Shown here piece after piece: positions 1 through 5,123 of a stretch of 8,017 nucleotides of DNA. This DNA comes from an uncultured Faecalibacterium sp. (lineage in GTDB: Bacteria; Bacillota; Clostridia; Oscillospirales; Ruminococcaceae), in assembly GCA_900765105.1 (NCBI GenBank), contig CAAFQM010000249.1, positions 1-8,017 on the forward strand. The letters run 5' to 3'. The stretch's first letter is position 1, and every line of letters begins with the position of its first letter. Both the position numbers and the translations under genes were made by a program. A model generated the notes under the pieces. That model worked only from the letters and a program-made list of their open reading frames with translations. It was not told the DNA's origin and searched no databases.

Positions 1-1407
1 ACCAAGGTGGGCACCATCATGGGCCGCATCACCAACGACCTGTTCGATGTGACCGAGTTCGCCCACCACTGCCCGGAGGAATTTTTCATTGCGGGCATCA
101 AGATCGTGGTGTCCTTTGTCATCCTGTGTCAGGCCAGTGTGCCGCTGACGCTGGCCGTGTTTGCCTGCGTGCCGCTGATGGGCATCGTGTCGGTGTACCT
201 CAACGGCCGCCTGCGGGCGCGGTTCCGCCAGCAGCGGGTGCAGATCGGCGAGCTGAACTCCACCATCGAGGACAGTCTGCTGGGGCAGAGCGTGGTCAAG
301 GCCTTCGCCGCCGAGGATGAGGAGCGCCGCAAATTCGCGCAGGGCAATAAGGACTTTGAGCAGATCAAGACCCTTGGCTACTACGCCATGGCCGCCTTCA
401 ACACCTCCACCCGCCTGTTTGACGGCCTGATGTATCTGGTGGTCATTCTGGCAGGCGGCCTGTCGCTGGTGTACGGCAAGATCAGCGCCGGCGACCTTGT
501 GGCCTATATGCTGTATGTCACCACCCTCATTGCCACCATCCGCCGCATCGTGGAGTTTGCCGAGCAGTTCCAGCGCGGTATGACCGGCATCGAGCGCTTT
601 GCTGAGATCATGGACACCCCTGTGACCATCGACGATGCCCCGGACGCCGTGCCCCTGCAGCCCGGCCCCGGTGCCATCCGGTTCGAGAATGTCAGTTTTG
701 AGTACCCGGACGACCACAACAAGGTGCTGCACAACGTCAGTTTGGATATCCGGGCGGGCGAACGGCTGGCACTGGTCGGCCCCTCCGGCGGCGGCAAGAC
801 CACCCTGTGCAACCTCATTCCCCGCTTTTACGAGGTGACCGGCGGGCGCATCCTTATCGATGGGCAGGAAATCCGCCGTGTCACCCTGAAGAGCCTGCGC
901 GGCGAGATCGGCATCGTGCAGCAGGACGTATACCTGTTCAGCGGCACCGTGGCGCAGAACATCGCCTACGGCAAGCCCGGTGCTACCCGGGAAGAAATCG
1001 TGGAAGCGGCCCGTCTTGCCGGTGCCGAGCGATTCATTCTGGCCCTGAAGGACGGCTTTGACACCTATGTGGGCGAGCGCGGCGTCAAGCTTTCCGGCGG
1101 GCAGAAGCAGCGCATCGCCATTGCGCGGGTGTTCCTGAAGAATCCGCCCATCCTCATTCTGGACGAGGCCACCAGCGCCCTCGACAACGAGAGCGAGATC
1201 CTGGTGGGTCAGAGCCTGGAAAAGCTGGCCCATGGCCGCACCACCCTGACCATTGCCCATCGCCTGACCACCATCAAGGATTACGACCGCATCCTTGTGC
1301 TGGGCGAAGAGGGCATTGAGGAATCCGGCACCCACGAACAGCTGCTGGCAAAGCAGGGCGTTTACTACCGCCTGTGGAACCAGCTGCCGGGAAAAGATAC
1401 GTTATAA
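1..1407 (+). CDS. ABC exporter half-transporter (MsbA/multidrug type), 5'-truncated
   Basis: This is the C-terminal 468 residues of an ABC exporter that fuses a membrane domain to an ATPase domain. The reading frame is open to the first base, so the true start lies upstream and a GTG at 7 is not a real start. Such proteins are usually about 580 residues, so roughly 110 are missing. Residues 1-200 (counted from base 1) are the end of the transmembrane domain, with hydrophobic stretches near 30-60 and 135-185. The ATPase domain follows: Walker A GPSGGGKTT (260-268), Q-loop VQQD (Gln307/308), signature LSGGQ (364-368), Walker B ILILDEATS with Asp388 and Glu389, and H-loop His420. All catalytic residues are present, so the visible part looks functional. 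The family works as a homo- or heterodimer exporting lipids, peptides or drugs; the substrate cannot be read here. A partner half-transporter just upstream is possible but outside the window. Confidence 0.93.
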   Translation, partial: TKVGTIMGRITNDLFDVTEFAHHCPEEFFIAGIKIVVSFVILCQASVPLTLAVFACVPLMGIVSVYLNGRLRARFRQQRVQIGELNSTIEDSLLGQSVVKAFAAEDEERRKFAQGNKDFEQIKTLGYYAMAAFNTSTRLFDGLMYLVVILAGGLSLVYGKISAGDLVAYMLYVTTLIATIRRIVEFAEQFQRGMTGIERFAEIMDTPVTIDDAPDAVPLQPGPGAIRFENVSFEYPDDHNKVLHNVSLDIRAGERLALVGPSGGGKTTLCNLIPRFYEVTGGRILIDGQEIRRVTLKSLRGEIGIVQQDVYLFSGTVAQNIAYGKPGATREEIVEAARLAGAERFILALKDGFDTYVGERGVKLSGGQKQRIAIARVFLKNPPILILDEATSALDNESEILVGQSLEKLAHGRTTLTIAHRLTTIKDYDRILVLGEEGIEESGTHEQLLAKQGVYYRLWNQLPGKDTL

Positions 1408-1447
1408 CAAAAAGGGGAGCACGGCGTGCTCCCCTTTTTGTTATAAC
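1401..1447. terminator. Bidirectional intrinsic terminator with perfect 22-bp arms
   Basis: Bases 1401-1422 and 1426-1447 are perfect reverse complements around a 3-base loop (GGC). The GC-rich core GGGGAGCAC/GTGCTCCCC is flanked by A5 on the left and T5 on the right, so the hairpin works as an intrinsic terminator on either strand. The arms run through the TAA stop codons of the two converging genes, so each message ends within its own terminator stem. Confidence 0.93.
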
Positions 1448-1950
1448 AGCGGTTCTCCGTCCAGCACAGCCTGCTTCAGGGTGTCGCCGTCGTAGACCAG
1501 TTTCAGCGAGAACCACGGCCGGCCTTCGTTCAGCAGACGGAAAAAGATTTTGTCGCCCTCCCAGATGGGCAATTCTGTCACTTTATCCTTCGGCACCCAT
1601 TCCAGAACGCCTTCGCTGCAGGCGTCGCCCTGCACCATTTCGCCCTCCCAGCGGTCGGCGGTGTACAGATGGATGAACTCAGTCATATTTCCCCACACAA
1701 AGGTCAGCAGACCTCGGGCACGGAAGCGCTTCAGCGTCAGGCCAGTCTCTTCCTTCACCTCCCGCACAAGGCAGTCCTCCGGGCTTTCGAACCGCTCGAA
1801 TTTGCCGCCCACGCCCACCCATTTGTCGTGGTTGTAGTCGTCCTGCTTTTTTACACGGTGCAGCATCAGGTAGGCGTCTTCCCGCTCCAGATAGCACAGC
1901 GTGGTGCTGAAGATGGGAAACGCCGGGTTCATAAAGGCTCCTAAGTTCAT
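1441..1950 (-). CDS. NUDIX hydrolase, probable 8-oxo-dGTP diphosphatase-like
   Basis: A 169-residue NUDIX protein. The complete Nudix box GX5EX7REXXEEXG lies at residues 49-71, with Gly49, Glu55, Arg63-Glu64 and the metal-binding pair Glu67-Glu68. The preceding segment (TTLCYLERED... MLHRVKK... WVGVGGK) resembles Firmicutes proteins annotated as MutT-like 8-oxo-dGTP diphosphatases, which hydrolyse oxidised nucleoside triphosphates to monophosphates in the cytoplasm. Substrate is inferred from the family only. There are two plausible starts. Met1 (1948-1950) has AGGAG 8 bases upstream. Met7 (1930-1932) has a second AGGAG 5 bases upstream, and starting there would give a 163-residue protein closer to the usual family N-terminus. 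No clear promoter is visible in the 280 bp upstream, so it may depend on read-through or on a promoter within the repeat island. It ends inside the shared terminator. Confidence 0.9.
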   Translation of the reverse strand: MNLGAFMNPAFPIFSTTLCYLEREDAYLMLHRVKKQDDYNHDKWVGVGGKFERFESPEDCLVREVKEETGLTLKRFRARGLLTFVWGNMTEFIHLYTADRWEGEMVQGDACSEGVLEWVPKDKVTELPIWEGDKIFFRLLNEGRPWFSLKLVYDGDTLKQAVLDGEPLL

Positions 1951-1958
1951 GGGCGGTT

Positions 1959-1966
1959 CTCCTTTT
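1959..1966 (-). promoter_or_regulatory. Ribosome binding site for the long NUDIX start
   Basis: On the minus strand AAAAGGAGA stands 8 bases before ATG 1950. A second AGGAG at about 1938-1942 stands 5 bases before the internal ATG at 1932. Both spacings are workable, so the start is not settled. Confidence 0.6.
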
Positions 1967-2033
1967 GTTTTTTTATTTGACCCTCTCAGTCATTGCTGCG
2001 CGATGCCAAAAACATTCCGGAAAGTGCTGCAGG

Positions 2034-2051
2034 GAACGCATTCATGCGTTC
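2034..2051. repeat. Hairpin GAACGCA-TTCA-TGCGTTC
   Basis: A perfect 7-bp stem (2034-2040 with 2045-2051) and 4-base loop. The left flank TGCAGG and right flank TGT mirror those of the hairpin at 2077-2096, which lies in the opposite orientation (…GTTCCCTACAGG). The two look like an inverted pair of one repeat family. Confidence 0.7.
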
Positions 2052-2076
2052 TGTATCGTTTGCAGTGCGGAAACCC

Positions 2077-2096
2077 GGAACGGGCAAGCCTGTTCC
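2077..2096. repeat. Hairpin GGAACGGG-CAAG-CCTGTTCC
   Basis: An 8-bp stem with one G-T pair, 2077-2084 against 2089-2096. It shares the GGAAC/GTTCC base and the CTACA(GG) flank with the hairpin at 2034-2051, inverted. Confidence 0.65.
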
Positions 2097-2120
2097 CTAC
2101 AGGAGCTTTATCAGAACCGC

Positions 2121-2188
2121 AAAAAACTCCCCCTTTCGGGACCATTTTCCCCCGCGTCGGGAGCAAATGGCAAAGCCAAAAGGGGGAA
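2121..2188 (-). terminator. Probable intrinsic terminator of the ricin-lectin gene
   Basis: Read on the minus strand about 40 bases after the lectin stop codon, TCCCCCTTT (2179-2187) pairs with AAAGGGGGA (2128-2136). The long loop folds further, with CCATTT pairing AAATGG and CTCCC pairing GGGGG. The right arm is followed by G-T6 (2121-2126 on the plus strand is A6). Stem plus U-tract fits Rho-independent termination. It is part of the repeat island, so the repeat may have supplied the terminator. Confidence 0.6.
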
Positions 2189-2227
2189 CAGCTGGTGCGT
2201 CAGCGCCTGAGAGGGTGTTCAAAATCG

Positions 2228-2818
2228 TTACGCCTTGCGGCCGGCACGGCCCTTGCCGGCGTTGTTCAGCTTGTGGACAAGATCGTTCTGATGCTTGCGC
2301 TGACTGGGGGTGGGCTGGGGGTCTTTGGCTTCCTCGGCGCGTTTGCCGCTTTGGGCGGTGTCCGGGTCGATGCGCACCAGCTCCCATTCCTGATTGCCGC
2401 CGGGCACAAAGTTCCAGATCTGCGCCTGCGCGCCGTTGGCGGTGTTCATGCCCACCAGATCGATGTATTTGTCAGCCAGCACATTGCGGATGCGGGTGCG
2501 GCCGCCGCGGGTTGGTTCCAGTGCCCAGCACTGGCTCATGCCGCTGGTGCGGCTCCATTGGTGCAGCCATGTGCCCTCCACCACGCCGCCGAGGGCAAGG
2601 TCGATCATCTTGCCGGTAAAGCGGTTGCAGATGCGCCAGCGTCCTTCGCCTGCATCCACGAACTGCCACTGCTGCCAAGGATGGCCTGCGTAGCTCCACA
2701 GCTGGATGGCAGCACCGTTCTCGGTGTTGAAGTCCTTTACTTCCAGTACCTTCCCGTTGGGGGCTTTGATGAGATAAAATTCATTTTCCAGAATGACGAC
2801 TTGTGATGCCTTTGCCAT
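2228..2818 (-). CDS. Ricin B-type (beta-trefoil) lectin-domain protein, cytoplasmic
   Basis: A 196-residue protein. Residues 8-150 form three repeats of the ricin-B/beta-trefoil fold, each ending in a QxW motif: QQW (49-51), QCW (96-98) and QEW (143-145), exactly 47 residues apart. Each repeat also has an upstream Q/H-x-W element (QLW 39-41, HQW 86-88, QIW 133-135). Proteins with this fold usually bind sugars and are commonly secreted enzyme modules. Here no signal peptide, membrane segment or catalytic domain is visible, so it appears cytoplasmic. Residues 152-196 are a low-complexity tail rich in Lys, Arg, Gln and Pro, possibly nucleic-acid or partner binding (inference). Start ATG 2818 is supported by AAAGGAG 9 bases upstream and by a good promoter. 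It appears monocistronic. Function is not assigned beyond the fold. Confidence 0.88.
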   Translation of the reverse strand: MAKASQVVILENEFYLIKAPNGKVLEVKDFNTENGAAIQLWSYAGHPWQQWQFVDAGEGRWRICNRFTGKMIDLALGGVVEGTWLHQWSRTSGMSQCWALEPTRGGRTRIRNVLADKYIDLVGMNTANGAQAQIWNFVPGGNQEWELVRIDPDTAQSGKRAEEAKDPQPTPSQRKHQNDLVHKLNNAGKGRAGRKA

Positions 2819-2827
2819 AGAGCACGA

Positions 2828-2834
2828 CTCCTTT
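2828..2834 (-). promoter_or_regulatory. Ribosome binding site of the ricin-lectin gene
   Basis: AAAGGAG on the minus strand, 9 bases before ATG 2818, fixes this start. Confidence 0.8.
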
Positions 2835-2850
2835 CCAGTTTGGTAGCTCC

Positions 2851-2879
2851 ATTATAACGTATTTGCGCCGTGGCAACAA
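2851..2879 (-). promoter_or_regulatory. Sigma-A-type promoter of the ricin-lectin gene
   Basis: On the minus strand a perfect -10 box TATAAT (2851-2856) lies 17 bp downstream of a weaker -35 box TTGTTG (2874-2879). Transcription would begin near 2845, leaving a leader of about 25 bases that contains the ribosome binding site. Confidence 0.7.
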
Positions 2880-2938
2880 GGATACTTTTCCATAATCTTT
2901 TTTCTTTTTATTGTGTATTCTGACGCGATTTTTGCATC

Positions 2939-2969
2939 TGAAACGTTTACGCGCAACAGAAGCGTTTCT
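2939..2969. promoter_or_regulatory. Two operator-like dyads in the divergent promoter region
   Basis: TGAAACGTTTAC (2939-2950) holds the perfect palindrome AAACGTTT. AGAAGCGTTTCT (2958-2969) is a near-perfect dyad. Their centres are 19 bp apart, close to two helical turns, and the outer arms GAAACG (2940-2945) and CGTTTC (2963-2968) also match each other as an inverted repeat. Such A/T-flanked CG-centred dyads are typical of LacI-family operators. The site sits 13 bp upstream of the nitroreductase -35 box. Binding protein unknown. Confidence 0.4.
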
Positions 2970-2982
2970 CCGCCGGAACTCT

Positions 2983-3011
2983 TTGCACTCTGTGCCCGGA
3001 TGTGGTACAAT
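2983..3011 (+). promoter_or_regulatory. Sigma-A-type promoter of the nitroreductase-GNAT operon
   Basis: The -35 box TTGCAC (2983-2988) and -10 box TACAAT (3006-3011) are separated by exactly 17 bp. Transcription would begin near 3018, about 25 bases before the chosen start codon. A short dyad GCAC-TCT-GTGC (2985-2995) overlaps the -35 box. Confidence 0.75.
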
Positions 3012-3026
3012 ATAGATGCTGATTTT

Positions 3027-3036
3027 AAGGGAGGGG
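3027..3036 (+). promoter_or_regulatory. Ribosome binding site that decides the nitroreductase start
   Basis: AAGGGAGGGG lies 6 bases before ATG 3043. The in-frame ATG at 3016 lies upstream of this site, has no binding site of its own, and falls at about the expected transcription start. Confidence 0.8.
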
Positions 3037-3042
3037 ATTGCA

Positions 3043-3564
3043 ATGACCAATGAAACTTTGGAAACGATCAAAAACCGCCGCAGCTGCCGTGCCTATAAGC
3101 CCGAACAGATCACCGACGAAGAACTGAACGCCGTGCTGGAAGCAGGTACTTACGCCGCCAGCGGCAAGGGCCGCCAGAGCGCAAAGATCGTGGTCGTGCA
3201 AGATGCTGCCACCCGCGCCCGGCTCAGCCGCATGAATGCGCAGATCATGGGCAGCAGCGGCGACCCGATGTACGGTGCACCCACCATTCTGGTGGTGCTG
3301 GCCGATGCCAACAACTACAATGCCGTGCCCGACGGCAGCCTTGTGATGGGCAACCTGATGCTGGCCGCCGCCTCGCTGGGGCTGGGCAGCTGCTGGATCA
3401 ACCGCGCAAAAGAGGAATTTGCCACCGAAGAGGGCAAGGCGCTGCTGAAGGAGTGGGGCATCGAAGGTGACTGGATCGGCATCGGCCACTGCATCCTCGG
3501 CTACCCGGCCGAGGCCCCGAAGCCTGCCGCGCCCCGCAAACCGGATTATATCGTAAGAGTATAA
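3043..3564 (+). CDS. Nitroreductase family protein (FMN-dependent)
   Basis: A 173-residue member of the nitroreductase/flavin reductase superfamily, which uses FMN and NAD(P)H to reduce nitro compounds, quinones or other electrophiles in the cytoplasm, usually as a homodimer. The N-terminal FMN-phosphate-binding motif NRRSCRAYK is at residues 11-19. The helix and loop around AASGKGRQS (38-46), the segment NLMLAAASLGLGSCW (104-118) and the closing GHCILGYP (148-155) are family hallmarks. The length fits the short single-domain class. The natural substrate cannot be read. The start is chosen by AAGGGAGGGG 6 bases upstream; an in-frame ATG at 3016 would add nine residues before the conserved region. 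It is the first gene of an operon with the acetyltransferase, whose ribosome binding site overlaps this stop codon. Confidence 0.92.
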   Translation: MTNETLETIKNRRSCRAYKPEQITDEELNAVLEAGTYAASGKGRQSAKIVVVQDAATRARLSRMNAQIMGSSGDPMYGAPTILVVLADANNYNAVPDGSLVMGNLMLAAASLGLGSCWINRAKEEFATEEGKALLKEWGIEGDWIGIGHCILGYPAEAPKPAAPRKPDYIVRV

Positions 3565-3572
3565 GGAGAACT

Positions 3573-4067
3573 ATGAAGCCTGATTACAAGCTGGTCGCAA
3601 AAGCCAAGTATATCCACGCCACTGCCGACCTTGCCAGCGAACTGTGGCACGAAGTCTACAAGCGCTACTACCCCGCAAAGCAGCTGGACACACTTGTGGA
3701 AGAGCTGCAGAGCGCCGACGCCATCGAAGAGGATATCGACAACGATGTGAACTATTTCCTCGTTGTGCTGGGCGGCAAGACCATCGGTTATTTTGCATGG
3801 AAGATGGAGAACACTGCCCTGCACCTGATGCACCTGTATCTGAAGCCCGAATACCGCGGCAAGGCGCTGGGCCGGGATATCGTGCTGTCCTGCGAGCGGC
3901 TGGCCCGCGGCGAGGGCAAGGGCCGGGTGTGGTGCACCGTCCACGCAAAAGCGCTGCCGGTGCAGCAGTTCTTCAAGGCGCTGCGCTACCGCAACCTGCG
4001 CGCCGCCGAGCAGGAAAACGGCACTGTCCCCCGGGATGAACTGGTGTTTGAGCATACGCTGGGCTGA
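3573..4067 (+). CDS. GNAT family N-acetyltransferase
   Basis: A 164-residue single-domain GNAT protein, a family that transfers an acetyl group from acetyl-CoA to an amine on a small molecule or protein. The core strand IGYFAWKMEN (71-80) leads into motif A, LHLMHLYLKPEYRGKALG (83-100), followed by helix RDIVLSCERLARG and strand RVWCTVHAKALPVQQFFKALRYR (118-140), the usual motif-B region. The acetyl-CoA loop reads RGKALG instead of the canonical Q/R-x-x-G-x-G/A, with Ala in place of the first Gly. Many active members tolerate this. The start is set by AAGGAG (3563-3568), which overlaps the TAA of the nitroreductase, leaving 8 bp between the genes and indicating translational coupling. Its substrate is unknown. 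No clear terminator is visible in the 112 bp before the next gene. Confidence 0.88.
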   Translation: MKPDYKLVAKAKYIHATADLASELWHEVYKRYYPAKQLDTLVEELQSADAIEEDIDNDVNYFLVVLGGKTIGYFAWKMENTALHLMHLYLKPEYRGKALGRDIVLSCERLARGEGKGRVWCTVHAKALPVQQFFKALRYRNLRAAEQENGTVPRDELVFEHTLG

Positions 4068-4094
4068 TTTTATCTGCCAAATGCTAAAAAGATA

Positions 4095-4123
4095 TTGAAA
4101 TTTTCTTCCGTTTGTTCTACACT
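4095..4123 (+). promoter_or_regulatory. Promoter of the TrpR-like regulator gene
   Basis: The -35 box TTGAAA (4095-4100) and -10 box TACACT (4118-4123) are 17 bp apart. A second pairing, TTTGTT (4111-4116) with TAATAA (4133-4138), has a 16-bp spacer and is weaker. The AT-rich stretch contrasts with the coding sequence on either side. Confidence 0.6.
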
Positions 4124-4133
4124 GGTGTAGTGT
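4117..4133. promoter_or_regulatory. Operator-like palindrome over the -10 box
   Basis: CTACAC-TG-GTGTAG (4117-4130) is a perfect 6-bp dyad. It overlaps a second dyad ACACT (4119-4123) with AGTGT (4129-4133). It covers the predicted -10 box and transcription start, a position where a bound repressor would block polymerase. Autoregulation by the TrpR-like product is an inference. Confidence 0.45.
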
Positions 4134-4164
4134 AATAAAGTGCCTGCCTGTGGGCGGCATCTGC

Positions 4165-4173
4165 AAAAAGGAG
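4165..4173 (+). promoter_or_regulatory. Ribosome binding site of the TrpR-like gene
   Basis: AAAAAGGAGA ends 6 bases before ATG 4180 and rules out the in-frame GTG at 4150. A small hairpin (TGCC, bulged T, GCC pairing GGCGGCA, 4141-4159) precedes it in the leader. Confidence 0.75.
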
Positions 4174-4179
4174 AACAAT

Positions 4180-4473
4180 ATGGCAAAAGATCATCCGACC
4201 GGAAAATCCGGCCTGTATCAGGCGCTTTTGCAGCTCAAGACCCCGGAACAGTGCTACCGTTTCTTACAGGACGTGTGCAGCTATTCCGAGCTGAGCGCAA
4301 TGGAGCAGCGCTATAACATCGCCGAGATGCTGGTGGACAAGCGCATCTATACCGAAATTATGGATAAGACCGGCGCATCCAGCGCCATCATCAGCCGGGT
4401 CAGCCGGGTGCTGGGCGCAGAGGACAGCGTCCTGCGCAGCCTGCTGGAAGAAGAAAAGAAATCTGCCGGTTGA
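4180..4473 (+). CDS. yerC: YerC/YecD-type TrpR-like transcriptional regulator
   Basis: A 97-residue all-helical protein of the TrpR superfamily, YerC/YecD branch. The helix EQCYRFLQDVCSYSELSAM followed by EQRYNIAEMLVDKR (about residues 19-52) matches the conserved dimerisation core. YTEIMDKTGASSAIISRVSR (53-72) is the helix-turn-helix, with the family signature TGAS-A-ISRV. It closely resembles my memory of Bacillus subtilis YerC (ECYRF…ETGASTATISRVKRCL). The family is expected to bind DNA as a dimer; whether it senses tryptophan is not known for this branch. Start ATG 4180 is chosen from AAAAGGAGA 6 bases upstream; an in-frame GTG at 4150 has no binding site. It has its own promoter, which is overlapped by a palindrome that could be its own operator. 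A possible terminator follows at 4511. Confidence 0.9.
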   Translation: MAKDHPTGKSGLYQALLQLKTPEQCYRFLQDVCSYSELSAMEQRYNIAEMLVDKRIYTEIMDKTGASSAIISRVSRVLGAEDSVLRSLLEEEKKSAG

Positions 4474-4510
4474 TATTCTGCACCCGCGTGCCGCCTATGG
4501 GGCTTTCTGC

Positions 4511-4538
4511 CCGCGTTTGCGGTGCGCGGCTTTTTGTT
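4511..4538 (+). terminator. Weak intrinsic terminator or attenuator
   Basis: CCGCG (4511-4515) pairs with CGCGG (4525-4529) around a 9-base loop, then C-TTTTTGTTT. The stem is short for a terminator. It stands 26 bases before the DJ-1 start codon, and no promoter is visible between them, so it may only partly stop transcription from the TrpR-like gene. Confidence 0.4.
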
Positions 4539-4541
4539 TAC

Positions 4542-4549
4542 AAGGAGGT
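4542..4549 (+). promoter_or_regulatory. Ribosome binding site of the DJ-1 gene
   Basis: AAGGAGGT, almost a perfect anti-16S match, is followed 7 bases later by ATG 4557. It rules out the upstream in-frame ATG at 4470, which would overlap the TrpR-like gene and add 29 non-conserved residues. Confidence 0.9.
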
Positions 4550-4556
4550 TTTTATC

Positions 4557-5108
4557 ATGAGCAAAGCTGTCGTCTTTTTTGCCGAGGGCACCGAGGAGTG
4601 CGAGGCACTTCTGGTGGTGGACCTGCTGCGCCGGGCCAGGGTGGATGTGACCGTGGCCAGCGCATCCGGCAACCGCGCCATCACCAGCAGCCACAAGGTG
4701 CACATCACCGCCGACGCGCTGGCGGAGGACATTGATTATTCGGACGTGGACATGGTGGTGCTGCCCGGCGGCATCCCCGGCACACCGAACCTTGCCGCCA
4801 ATAAGACTGTGACCGATACCTGCGTCGCCTTTGCAAAGGCCGGTAAGAAGGTGGCCGCCATCTGCGCCGCACCCAGCGTGCTGGCGCAGCTCGGCCTGCT
4901 GGAGGGCAAAAAGGCCACGGCTCACGCCGGTTTTCAGGATCAGCTGGCCGGTGCCGAGGTACTGGACACCGAGGTGGTGGTAGACGGAAACATCACCACC
5001 AGCTACGGTCTGGGCGGTGCCATTCCCTTTGCACTGGAGCTGGTGCGCCAGCTGGCCGGGGAAGCGGAAGCCGACCGCATCCGGAAGGCCATCGCCTACC
5101 GCCATTGA
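4557..5108 (+). CDS. DJ-1/PfpI family protein (YajL/ThiJ-like)
   Basis: A 183-residue member of the DJ-1 subgroup of the class-I glutamine-amidotransferase-like superfamily. The N-terminus FFAEGTEECEALLVVDLLRRA (7-27) carries Glu16, equivalent to Glu18 of human DJ-1. The nucleophile elbow AICAAP places Cys103 at the position of DJ-1 Cys106. The oxyanion region VLPGGIPGTPNL (68-79) and the C-terminal TSYGLGGAIPFALELV (148-163) are conserved. The length matches DJ-1 (189 residues). Proteins of this group are credited with glyoxalase III, protein-deglycase or oxidative-stress roles, and the true activity is debated. The start is fixed by AAGGAGGT. The FAH-family gene follows after 15 bp, so the two are probably co-transcribed. 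No dedicated promoter is evident upstream. Confidence 0.93.
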   Translation: MSKAVVFFAEGTEECEALLVVDLLRRARVDVTVASASGNRAITSSHKVHITADALAEDIDYSDVDMVVLPGGIPGTPNLAANKTVTDTCVAFAKAGKKVAAICAAPSVLAQLGLLEGKKATAHAGFQDQLAGAEVLDTEVVVDGNITTSYGLGGAIPFALELVRQLAGEAEADRIRKAIAYRH

Positions 5109-5123
5109 GAGGAGGAACGAGCC

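Larger units (their letters stand above)
1981..2215. repeat. Composite intergenic repeat island with inverted ends
   Basis: This noncoding stretch begins with CCCTCTCAG (1981-1989) and ends with its exact reverse complement CTGAGAGGG (2207-2215). Just inside each end is a small hairpin: CATTGC/GCGATG at 1991-2005 (one G-T pair) and GCTG/CAGC at 2191-2204. Inside are two GGAAC/GTTCC-type hairpins facing opposite ways (2034-2051 and 2077-2096) and a long imperfect hairpin (2128-2187). The layout resembles a repetitive extragenic palindrome cluster or a worn MITE. No coding capacity for a transposase is present. I recall similar modules between genes in Faecalibacterium, but this is memory, not a search. 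Confidence 0.6.

Noticed and set aside
1981..2215. CRISPR array or structural RNA gene
   Set aside because: The hairpins differ from one another and are not direct repeats at regular spacing, and no known RNA fold was recognised.
1901..2806. 301-codon open frame on the plus strand across the repeat island and lectin gene
   Set aside because: It is antisense to the lectin with its three QxW repeats and passes through noncoding hairpins; there is no ribosome binding site or recognisable domain.
2939..2950. Catabolite (CcpA cre) site
   Set aside because: TGAAACGTTTAC is two bases shorter than the 14-bp cre core and does not align with its invariant CG position; it is reported only as a LacI-type dyad.
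2781..3071. 96-codon minus-strand frame in the divergent promoter region
   Set aside because: It overlaps both promoters and the starts of the lectin and nitroreductase genes, lacks a ribosome binding site, and looks like chance in AT-rich DNA.
4134..4164. Riboswitch or T-box leader before the TrpR-like gene
   Set aside because: The leader is only about 50 bases with one 7-bp bulged hairpin, too small for a known aptamer plus expression platform.
3546..4178. 210-codon minus-strand frame opposite the GNAT gene
   Set aside because: It is a shadow of the GNAT coding frame, and its start lies within the leader of the TrpR-like gene.
4347..5105. 252-codon minus-strand frame opposite the TrpR-like and DJ-1 genes
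   Set aside because: It is opposite two recognised genes with good ribosome binding sites and shows no domain of its own.
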